From assembly GCF_018691265.1 (NCBI RefSeq), contig NW_024881321.1:19114198-19178197 (forward strand): a stretch of DNA of 64,000 nt, read 5' to 3'. The translations under genes were made by a program, and so were the position numbers. Positions 50,480 through 60,523 of this stretch are shown piece by piece; position 1 is the first letter of the stretch, and the number at the start of each line of letters is the position of its first letter. This DNA comes from Tyto alba. Lineage: Eukaryota; Chordata; Aves; Strigiformes; Tytonidae. The notes beneath the pieces were generated by a model. That model made no database searches. It had not been told where the DNA came from and was given only the letters and a program-made list of their open reading frames with translations.

Positions 50480-51346
50480 TGGTGCATTAACCTTGGATAA
50501 GGGCCAAATTCCCACCCAGCCACTCATTCACTCCCCCTTCTCAACAGGATGAAGGGAGAAACTATGATGAAAAATCTTGTGAGCTGAGATAAATACAGGC
50601 AGGTCACTTACCAGTTACTTTCATGGACAAACAAATCTTGACTCGGAAAAATTGATTTATTGACATTTAAAATAGATCTGGATAGTGAAAAACAAAGACA
50701 AAAATTAAAACAACACCTCTCTCCGACTCCCCTTTTTCCTCATGCTCAATTTCACTCCTCTCTTCTTAACTCCTCTACCTCTCTCCAAGGGGTACAGGAG
50801 GATGGGAAATGGAGGGTTGCAGTCAGTCCATAACAGCTCCCCCCTGCAGCTCCTTCCTCCTTACACTTTTCCCCTGCTCCAACATGGATCCTTGATGTGG
50901 GCTACAGTCCAAGAACTGCTCCAGTATGGGCTCTCCGTGGGCTGCAGTCCTTCAGGGTAAACCTGCTTCTGTGTGTGGGCCCTTCCACAGGGCACAGTTC
51001 CTTCAAGAAATACCCACCTGCTCTGGCACGAGGTCCTCCATGGGCTGCAGGGAAACATTTGCTCTGGCGTCCGGAGCACCACCTCCCCCTCCTTCTTCTC
51101 TGACACTGATGTTTGCACTGCTGTTTCTCACTTTTTTCTCTCTTTCTCTGACAGTGTGGCATTTTTTGACCTTTTTAAAATACGTTTTCCCCCGGGATGC
51201 CCCCACCCCGGCAGAGGGGCCGAGCGGTGCCCTGCGGTGGGTGGGTTGGAGCTGGACCCGGCTGTGCCCGGCCCGGGGCAGCCCCGGCCTCCCCGCACAG
51301 GGGCTGCCCCTCTGCTACTAAAACCTTGTCACCTACACCCAGTACA
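50480..51346 (-). mobile_element. Solo LTR of a second avian endogenous retrovirus family
   Basis: Read on the minus strand, it starts TGTACTGGGTGTAGGTGACA and runs through a GC-rich region to a TATA-like CGTATTTTAAAAAGG (about 51170-51184). It then has four degenerate subrepeats of about 35-50 bp built on a CCAGAGCAGG/GGAGCAG..CCCATGGA theme (about 50877-51067), an AATAAA at 50656-50661, and ends near 50480 in GGTTAATGCACCA. This matches an LTR family common in neoavian genomes. Termini are TG..CA. Flanks AATAGC and AATAAG share only the first four bases, so the target-site duplication is uncertain. No coding region accompanies it, and open frames of up to 131 codons across it are artefacts of its GC content. 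Confidence 0.8.
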
Positions 51347-54300
51347 AATAAGATGCTGCTTCTGAGCGCCTAGTATTTTGTATTTTAGGTTCTTTTCTTT
51401 TTGCTGGAAGCTTCACTGAGTATGAGATTTTTTACATGGGCACATACTTAATGTAAAAAGAACACACACTATAATTTAAAAAACTGAAATTCCCTACAGA
51501 TTGAGTCCTTTCTAAATCAGTGGGGATGGACAGAAAAAGGGATCATTTTTATAGTTTATTTCAAGCATTTCCAACATAGACTAAGTGAATACAGACTGCA
51601 TTTTATACAGACAGATTATATACTGATTTAAAGCAACAGACTGCTCCTGAATCCATCTGAGCTATGCTGACCTACCACAGCTAATTTGCTCAGGTACTCA
51701 GTGAATGAAAATACCTATCTCTCCTTGAGCAACCTTACTGGTACGATACCATGACACCACTGGCAACGAAGTTCATACATATACAGCTCTGGAAGTTAGA
51801 AGGTGGGGAGGAAAGGATGAAGGCAGGCAAGCAGTTAAAACAAGCATTTAATGACTTTCAGCTGCTTGCCATGTAACCACTCAGAACCAACTCTTTAATA
51901 CCAATGGTCATAACTCTCCTCATGTCAATAAATAACTTGTATCTGCCTATGCTCTCCATAAGTAGCTTCAAAACCTTTTTTCCTGGTCATGTACTGGTGC
52001 AGCTGTCCTCCCAAACAAACTGCAGAAACTTGCTCCCCAGGGAAACCACAGAGATCATGGAAAGAAGAACCTGCCTACAGCAGAATGCCCTGATCTCTTC
52101 TTCAGGGAACTTTTTGTGGGAGAAATTTCATTCTGGTCCCTACTGATCACCTCCATTTGGTGTTCTATAGGGAGGGATACAACAGGTTACCAATCCAGGA
52201 AATAGATCTCTGTTTAGAACTCCTCCTGCCTCTCCTTGTCTGCTCCTCTGGTTTATTTTTTTCCTGACACAAAAGAGCTGAATAACTGGCCAACTTCTAT
52301 GCCCTTTTACCATAACCTCTTTACTGGCACTCTTAAGACTTACCAACTTTCTTCCTTTAGTATTAAGTAAGAGAGAAAGTTAATTCAAACACAGAAGACA
52401 AGAAGACCTTAACAACAGTAAGATAAAGGGATCACAAACTCCTGACAGATCTAGTAGAAAAAAAAAAGAATTTTACTAATCCAAAGAAACCTCCACCTCA
52501 AATCAAAACTAGAGTGAAAAAAAATTATTCATATTTTTCTCAGAGTTATTCTGATTTTTAAAGAAAAATAATGTTAGCTGTGGAGAAATGTGTTTTAAGA
52601 CTTTTTAAGAAGTTTGGAACTGGATTAGTTTTGGCAAAAAGAAATATTTGTCCACTCAAATGTCCTAAAATTTAAAGAAAGTTGCTCATGTTCTTTTGTC
52701 TCATTTTTCAGAGACTGCCGCTTATAGCTTAGTATCTACATAATAAGCACAATTTGCATACCTCAGATGTAGAATTAATTTCCAAAGCATTGCAATACTG
52801 GGATGGGTGCATAGTACAAAGCATTTTTTTATTACTGCCAAGACTGGAGTGTGTGAGTTTTTCACACATGTTTTGGAGGAGCACTTTAAGGATCTGAAAG
52901 AAAGAGACAGCTAAACCCCACTGGGTCCCGGGACACACAGTTGAATTGGGATACTGAAGTTCTTTATAGTAGGGGAGAGACTGTCAGCTGGAGGAGGACC
53001 AGGAGAAAGCAAGAGGTACCAAGTGTGAAGGTCAGGTTTTGGGATGATTTGTCTTACTTTCTTCTGGTTGTCCATTACACAACTAATCAAAAGGCTATCT
53101 TTCTACAGCCGTCTTTATTTACAGGATTCATCTTCAAAGAGAGATTGCAAAAAAAAAATACATGGGGACTTTTTGTATCTATGTGTTAGACAACACCTGA
53201 GAGAGACTTGTGTTGAGAGGATTATCTATCACCTGAAGAAGCTTTTAGTGCAGCTAGCATTTAATAATGATAGCTAAGAATGTCAGGAGGCAGGATAATT
53301 AACTACTGTTGCATAGTCCTGGTGTGCAAATAACATAATCAAATTTTATATTAATTCCAGATAACATCAAGTGTCTAACTGAGCTGACCAAGGTACCTTC
53401 ATAATCCATGGATAAAAAAAAACACTTCCAAGAGGTCAATTCAACTTGTATCAAGCTACCCTCTCAAGTGGCATGTGGCTTATTTGTCCTTGCCTCTTTT
53501 CTAACTACAATGGGTGCCTAAAGCTACTTAAATCAGACTTATCAGTTAGGCCCAGAAATTTTACATGGGAAAAATCTGTTCCCATGTGGATTTAATTCAA
53601 TCAGTTGTCTACAGTTACTCACATCCTTTTCTGTTGTTTTTTTCATTTATTTGTCACATTTTGAAGCCAGTTCTCTTTTTAGTTGAAGTGGTTATTAGCC
53701 TGAATCACATGAACTAAAATGCAGTAGCTCCAGACTAGACGGCAGTCTTGGTAGAGCTTTTCTGCTAGTGTACATTTCTCTGGTGTCCAGGGAAATGGAG
53801 TACAAGCATGGAGAAGGCCCTTGCAATCTCAGAAACATCAACATTACTAATGTTTTCTTATGCACTTGAATGCAAGAAGGGAAGAGTCAATCAGCTGCTG
53901 GCACGAAAATTTTTGTCCATTCAGTTTATTTAAAATGTCAGAGAAGATATTTTGTCAAAATTTATGTATTCCTTGCCTTCTGACACAGTACAAAGAAAAT
54001 ATAACAACGGATAAAATATTCTAATTTCACTAACTACGTGTATAGTTTTACACTGTTTCTTAGACAGGTCTTTATGGTCCCATTTAAAATAACAGATGGC
54101 ATGTTAATATTGCCTTTAGGTATTTAGCTTGAGGCATGTATGACCTATATAGTCATAATTAGGTGCTCTAAAGCATCTCCTGGAAGAACCCTGTTCTTTC
54201 CATTACCCAAGTAGGAAACCTAGGCTGCCAATTTAACACCCTAAACAAGATGTGATGCTTTGTGAATGCCCCTCAAGTCCTTATTTTCTTAATAATGTGT

Positions 54301-54936
54301 AGATTCAATTTGCCTGGCAAAAGAAGCGTGTCTAGGATTTTTTGCAAATCTTTATATTTTTTCCAGCCCTTATAAATCCCTGCAGAAGTAACAGTCCTGC
54401 ATAATCTTATTGTATTCCAACTGAGGCTTACCCTCATTGGATATTAAAATTGTTAATAAATTATATATGTTGCACAGTAGTAAAACAGGCTTAACATGAC
54501 TAGGGACTTAACTGAGTGCAGCTGGAGACTACAATCTGAATGGTCAAGCATTTTTAATCTATGTACACAAGCAAAATAATCTTCAAAATTCAGCTAAGGC
54601 ACCCCTAACCTTCACTACTGCTGAATATTCACTGCTGCTCTCTCACAAGGGCCCATGCTCAGCTCCTATATAAGGTATGCCTGTACAGTTTTTGCAAGCA
54701 GGTTTGAACTCACTTTCAATAAGTTCCAGGCTTATACTCCAGGCCCAAGTGAGCTAGGAACCAGCGGTCATATTATCACTTTACAATACTTCTGTGATCA
54801 AGCTAATAGCCCCAGTTCTTCTTCAGAAAGTGGTAGGAGTGCTCCTTTACTGAGAACTAAGCTTTGAACAAAATCTATTCCAAAATATCTTTCATTCATC
54901 TCTTACACTTCTGGCAGCTTAATTACAATGGCAACT
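51347..54936. other. Unique DNA, no gene seen
   Basis: No transposon, RNA gene or credible exon recognised. The sequence is AT-rich with short A runs (52455-52467, 53148-53158). Confidence 0.5.
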
Positions 54937-55530
54937 TGTCCTGGTTTTGGCTGGGACAGAGCTAATTTTTCTTAGTAGCTAGAATAGTGCTCTGTTTTGG
55001 ATTCAGTATGGGATTTGGTATGAGAAGAATGTTCATAATATACTGATGGTTTTGGTTGTTGCTAAGAAATCAAGGACTTTTCAACTTCCCCTGTCTTACT
55101 AGTGTGTAGGTGCACAAGAAGCTGGGAGGGAGCATAGCCAGAGCAACAGACTCAAACTGGCCAGTGGAATATTTTATATCATACAACATCATATTCAGGG
55201 TATAGATGAGGTTTGGACAGGAATTTGGGGGGCTGTTTTCTGGGATTGAGGTTTCAGGATTTTCTCTCTTCCAGAAACACTAGACAGGAACGGGCTGGGC
55301 ATTGGTTGGCAGATGGTGAACAATTGCATTCTGCATTAAGCATTTGTATTTTCTATAATTATTATCATTTTGATTTTATTTTATTTCAATTGTTAAATTG
55401 GTTTCATCTCAACCTACGAATCCCCCTACCTTTACCCCTCCAATTCTCTCCCCCCGTCCCCCAGGGCAGGAGAAGGTGAGCAAGTGGCTGTGTGGTGTTT
55501 GGCTGCCAGCTGGGTTTCAATAATGATACA
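54937..55530 (+). mobile_element. Avian solo LTR, degraded copy
   Basis: It starts TGTCCTGGTTTTGGCTGGGA and has TAGCTAGAATAGTGCTCTG, ATACTGATGGTTTTGG, CACAAGAAGCTGGGAGGGAG and ATCTCAACCTACGAATCCCC. It ends GGGTTTCAATAATGATACA. It is the third long copy of the family at 7263 and 19106. The TATA region is decayed (GGGTATAGATGAGG near 55200). The right terminus is AATGATACA instead of CATGACA, so the exact end is uncertain. No clear target-site duplication. No viral genes. Confidence 0.85.
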
Positions 55531-55994
55531 GATAATACAATAAAATTAGATAAATAGATGAACATAATGCCTTTTAAGGAAACATATTAAACACTTTTCT
55601 TTGGCTTGTGCCAAAGCTCTGTTTCCCCAGATATTTTGATGAACACCTACTGCACTCATATTTTCCCTGGGAATCTTATTTTACATGGTTTCCAGAGAGG
55701 TGTTAAACTGAACTGACAATGAAATGATAGAAAACAATAAAAATCAGAGGTTAACAAGATTTTTGGACCTTTCATAAGACAGAGTCACCTAACTTTATAC
55801 TCTTACGCTTCCCTAATGGCTATTTCTACTGGCCCTCTTTGACGTCTCCTTTTTTTTTGTCTACTTTGACAATTGCCAAATCTCCATGCTTGTTTTTCAT
55901 TTTTTTCCGGTATGAGAATCTAAGAGAGGTAATGCTGTGATGCAATTGTGGGTTCAGGGATGCAGTCCTCTATTGCAACTCAGTTCAGAAAAGG
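55531..55994. other. Unique DNA, no gene seen
   Basis: AT-rich spacer between an LTR and a CR1. Nothing recognised. Confidence 0.5.
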
Positions 55995-56657
55995 TCACAG
56001 AATCACAAAATTACAGAAACACTGAGGTCAGAAGGCACTTTGGCGGATCATCTAGTCCATCCCCCCCTGCTCAAGCAAGGACATCCAGAGCAAGTTTCCC
56101 AAGAGCATGTTTACATTTTTAACATCTTGAAGAAGGGTGACTCCACAACCTCCCTGGGTAACCTGACGCAGTGTTTGACCTCCCTCCTCTTAAGTTTAAA
56201 TGGAAGTTCCTGTGTTTCACTTTGAGGCCATTGCCTCTTGTCTTATCACTGGGCATCACTGAAAAGAGTCTGGCTTCATCGTCTTTACTCCCCCTCACCA
56301 GATCCCCCTGAGCCTTCTCTTCTCCAGGCTAAACAGTCCCAGCTCTCTCAGCCTCTCCTAGTATGACAGTTGCTCCAGCCCCTTCACCTTCATGGCCCAT
56401 TGCTGGACTCATTCCCAGTATGTCCATGCCTCCCTTGGATGGGGGAACCCAGAACTAGACCCAATACTCCAGATGTGCTTCACCACTGGCAATTCCCTTC
56501 TTAATGCAGCCCAGGAGGCTCTTGGCCTTCTTTCCTACAAGGGCATATTGCTGGTTTATGGTCAACTTGGTGTCCACTAGGACACCTTTTTGCAGCCCTT
56601 CTCTGCAAAACTGCTGCCCAGCTGGTTGGTCCCCAGACTGTATTGATGCATACTCAT
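55995..56657 (-). mobile_element. CR1 LINE, about 660 bp of the 3' part
   Basis: The plus strand carries the reverse complement of a CR1 3' region. It starts GGTCACAGAATCACAAAATT and CATCTAGTCCATCC. It continues through CCACAACCTCCCTGGGTAAC, TTGCCTCTTGTCTTATCACT, CTGAGCCTTCTCTTCTCCAG, AACAGTCCCAGCTCTCTCAG and CTTGGTGTCCACTAGGACAC. The 3' end is at the left, so the element is on the minus strand. Compared with the family as I know it, short blocks are missing, for instance before CAGATCCCCCTGAGCC and after TGTGCTTCACCACTGG. The right part covers the degenerate end of the reverse-transcriptase open frame, which is not intact. It differs from the copy at 32784 and is a different CR1 subfamily. 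Confidence 0.95.
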
Positions 56658-58849
56658 ACTATTCATACTGCTCACAAAATTAGGCCGTGTTCATACCTGC
56701 TCACTGTCTGCGTGCTGAGATGCACTTTCTCACCTGCTCCCTGAGCTTTCAGGCTTGCCATCACTCACGGTCAATAAACTGTGGATGTGATGATTGATAG
56801 GGTGTCCCTGAGGAGATATTTGTGCTGTATGTTAATTTAAATTTCAGTGTTTTATGTACATCTGTAACACTGATTGTCAGTTTATCCAACTAAAGTTCTC
56901 GTATTAGCACACTCTTTTGAAACTATTGAACGTTCACACAGATTTTTAGACTGAACTGGTGTGACCTACTGTTTTGAAAGGTTCTTGACAGCTCTGAGCT
57001 AAACTGGAAAATATCCCATATTGTTTAAAAGCATTTTCCTCTTCAGTTTTCCTTTTCTGCAATAAGCTGATTTCACTACGCAATACAAATTAGACTTGCA
57101 AAGGGTTAAGCAACTACACAGCCTAACAAATCAGTTAGAGTAGACTTTTGTTTTCCAAAGAGTAACAAAGAAATAGGTTCAACATATGTACATGTATGTG
57201 TGCTTCTGACCCAGCATTCATATTTTGATAAGTGTATTTGAGTTAATTCAAGGTCATCTGTGCTTTAGTGTTGGAAACATATATAACACTTCGCAGGTTA
57301 CTCCCCGCCTCCCTCCCCTCTTTGTAATACCCACACTTTGTAATACCACAGAGGGGAATTACTGGTTTGGTGCTAACAATTCCTTCTGGAGAATTGCAGT
57401 GTCTTGTGTGCCACAGTGGAAAATACATCAAGATAATTCCCTCATCACAGCCTACCCACCCACCCGCTCCCTGTAGTCTGAGATGAACTGTCTAGTCACA
57501 TATTCTAATGCTGCTTCTGGTAAAATGTTTGATTTTTTTTTTTTTTTTTTTTTGTCTCAGAGCAAAGCTTTTCTGGAACCTATATTTATTCTGACATTTC
57601 TTTTTTTGGTGCATGCACATCACCTGTGAGAGGTTCTTTGTATATTGTCATTACTGATATCATAAGAAATTCCAGAAGTGAAGAGTATTTAAAGTGGATT
57701 CATGTGTGAGGGATTTTGTAAGGGTTTTTTTTAGAAGTTCCTTGCTACTTTCTACTTAGCTCAGCATCATAATGATTTAAGAGAAACGTATTCATGTATA
57801 GGGTGTGTGCTGTGGGATAGGAACCAAGAAAAAAAATTAACCAACAAAAAAAATCTTTTGTTCTTAATGACAGAATATAATGGAAACCTAATCTCCTACT
57901 GCATATTATCATCAGGCAAATTAGTTACACATATAATAAGGTTTTGCTGTATAAATTATAAATGAAATAAACAATTCTGTCACCATGGTGTGCAATGAAT
58001 ACACCACATGTTATATGTAAATATATTAGTCATTTGCCTTTTGTTTATGTGTCACAGGAATCCATTTCCTTCATGGTGTAGTTCCTATTCCCTATGGGTT
58101 CTTACTAAAGTCATCTCAGCCCTTCATGTACAAGCTTTTTAAAGCAGAATTACTTTCCTTATTTTTTTTTCCTTTTCGTTTTTCAGCCCAGTTTTAATAA
58201 TGGCTGCTTTTGTGCCAGTTTCATTTAGTGCTTCAAACTGTAATTTTATCTGAGAGAGAGGAAGAAATAATAAGGAAAGCAGAAAGGGTCTACATGATAT
58301 ATCAGTACAATACAAAAAACATATTGAAACCATTTTTTTATTTTAGCTTTTTTTCTTCAAAAATTAAAATATGTCCCATAAAGCAACTATGCATATTTTT
58401 TCTCTTACCAAAGCTTTCCTTCTTTAATGAGATAATCTGTTTTTAAGGAATGCATCGTTCAGTCTTTCTTTTCAAGGGGTGACATTTTTATTTTCTATAC
58501 ATTACAGTATATGCAAGAATGATGTAAATTTGGGCTTTTTCACTGGGCACTGCACACCAGCCTGAAAGCCTTTGAAATCAACACAAGACACAGCTACTCT
58601 CAATGAATGATGGCTTTAACGTACAGATTCCAATCAATAACCCAGAATTTTATATTCAATCACGTTCAGTTCACACTCATCAAGGATTATCTTTTGTGCT
58701 CCCATAGGCTTTTCCTGCCCTCCACAGGGAGACAGAGTTGAATTGACTATACCTCATTATATTTGGTATGGCTGTGGACCCTAATGGAAAAGGCAACATA
58801 GCAGACTAAACTTTCATGATCAAGACCAGCTAAAAAGGATATTTGTCAG
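56658..58849. other. Unique DNA with a T tract, no gene seen
   Basis: T(21) lies at 57533-57553. The interval 57880-58040 is even-complexity AT-rich DNA that may be conserved. No exon or transposon recognised. Confidence 0.5.
57533..57553. repeat. T(21) homopolymer
   Basis: An uninterrupted T run following TTTGA and preceding GTCTCAG. Confidence 0.9.
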
Positions 58850-59092
58850 TGCTATCTTCATTTCTCACATAGTGTCAGCCAACACTTTCTGCAGGGTGAA
58901 TGATTGTACCTTGACATTGTTTACAGGGCCAATTATATCTTTATTTCGAGAGCTATTCCAAAGGCTATTAGAAGAGATTATTTTCTACTTGTTGTATTTT
59001 TATAGGGAGCAGAAGCAAGCAAGGATGCTGCTTTTGCAGTTTACTTGCAGCTGTATCTCTGTGGAGGGCCTTTTTTCTCCCTTTTTCTTTTC

Positions 59093-59093
<1 letters not shown>
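58850..59093. other. Unique DNA before the long T tract
   Basis: Repeat-free sequence of even complexity, open for 91 codons into the T tract. The frame ends in a run of phenylalanine codons and is not credible as a protein. Possible conserved non-coding DNA. Confidence 0.35.

Positions 59094-59145
<52 letters not shown>
59094..59145. repeat. T(52) homopolymer
   Basis: The longest mononucleotide run in the window: 52 T, preceded by CTTTTCG and followed by AACTGG. The exact length is likely to be polymorphic and error-prone. Confidence 0.9.
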
Positions 59146-59148
<3 letters not shown>

Positions 59149-59559
59149 TGGAGCAGACAGTGGTTAGCAATGGAATACAAAAAAGCAATTCTACTGCCTC
59201 ATAAGCCACAAAGTGGACTATGGAATTAACGTATGAGATGTTATTTCTAATTTATTTATCAGCTCTCTCTCTGTAGTACAAGTACTCTCGAAAGCACTTA
59301 TGTATCTGAAGTCTCATAGAGAGATACCAGATAATGGGAAATGGTTTGCTGTGAGAAGTGATCTACTTGAGTGCATAGAAGAAGCCTCTTTCTATCAAAT
59401 ATTTCACGGGTAATGTTTTACTGTTTCTCCTAGATGGCATGCCATATAGTGTAATAAATTTCAGTTTGTTTATATTCTGTGTCTGTATTTGCACTTTGGT
59501 GATTATATTTGAATTCATGAAAGATCCTTGTTTTTAAAAAAGAACTTTAGCATAATCTT
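59146..59559. other. Unique DNA, no gene seen
   Basis: Nothing recognised. Confidence 0.45.
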
Positions 59560-60060
59560 CTCATTAATCCTGTCCTGTTTGTCTGTTATTAATAGGCCAC
59601 TGTACAATGTATTCTGCTGCAAAACTCCACCAGGCATGACTAATTCAGATAATTAATTTGCTAGAACATTAACACCATCAAATGAGCCTGCTAAACCGGT
59701 AAATTTAAAGTAAATTAAACTTAATTTGCAGGTTATTGCAATTAAGTCTGCCTTGTCTTTCTGAGGGATTTCAACATCCTCAGTATTTAAGAGGCAATCA
59801 TAATGCATGCAAGTGGGCGGGCTTTTTCACTAATTAACACAAGTCTAATCTGCTTTTCAATTAGGGTGGATGTTTATAATGTGCTGGTGACAGTGTTGCA
59901 ATTCAGTACAGCATAACAGGAGTGCATGGCATAATTATAGCTGAAAAGAAAAGCTCATGCAGGGCCTGTTTAGGGGTTAATGAGACATTGGCAGCTTCCA
60001 GCTGAGGAGATTGAGCCAGTTTAGTGCAGCTTCAAGAGGAAACCACCCATAGGGGTTTCC
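59560..60060. promoter_or_regulatory. Candidate conserved non-coding element (best in window)
   Basis: Repeat-free and of even complexity, with spaced homeodomain cores: CTCATTAATCC near 59559, GATAATTAATTTGC near 59648, CAATTAAGTC near 59739, ACTAATTAAC near 59830 and CAATTAGGG near 59859. Also present are GTGGGCGGGC near 59813, CAGCTGAGG near 60000, and GGCAGCTTCCAGCTG near 59990. The sequence strongly resembles the style of deeply conserved enhancers in gene deserts around developmental transcription-factor genes. Conservation itself was not tested, and the target gene is not in the window. Confidence 0.35.
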
Positions 60061-60456
60061 TTTGAAGTGTCAAAAGGTCCCCTTGTTCTGGGTGGCTTAT
60101 GTTTCATTTGTCTGAGTGGCATATCAAAAATTGATGAGCTGCCAGCAGCAGTCCTCATGACATTAATTCACCAATTGTGTTTCTAATAGTTTCATCCTTA
60201 AATACATTTGGATGATGATAATGCTAAGAAAAATCAAGGTTCTGAAAACAATGAGAAGGTCTGTGCAGTTCCAAGAAGTGTATACAGACTACGCAAATGC
60301 ATCAGCTGCAAATGTTAACGATGCAGATGACCTACACTGCTCGTTATGAGCAGGAAGAAGACAAAGATATATTGTACATCCCTTCTCTGAACAGCATTCG
60401 AGCTGTGGCAGAGATGTGGCATTTATTGTTACTTAGGTTCTTGAAAAGCATAAAAT
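60061..60456. other. Unique DNA, no gene seen
   Basis: Continues the even-complexity texture of the preceding block. The 85-codon open frame starting at 60297 runs into the next repeat and is probably chance. Confidence 0.4.
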
Positions 60457-60523
60457 GGGTCAAATTCATCCCTGAAGTAACTTCACTGGCTCCAGAGCAC
60501 CTATACCAGAGATGGATTTGGTC
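60457..60523. repeat. Palindromic MITE-like repeat, short copy
   Basis: The left arm GGGTCAAATTCATCCCTG matches the reverse complement of the right arm CAGAGATGGATTTGGTC. The centre GTAACTTCACTGGCTCCAGA resembles GTAACTCCATTGGCTCCAGT. This is the CAAATTCATCCCTG-type variant of the old amniote palindrome. Confidence 0.6.

Noticed and set aside
50902..51365. Overlapping open frames of 67-131 codons on both strands
   Set aside because: They lie inside a GC-rich LTR with internal subrepeats. None matches a retroviral or host protein.
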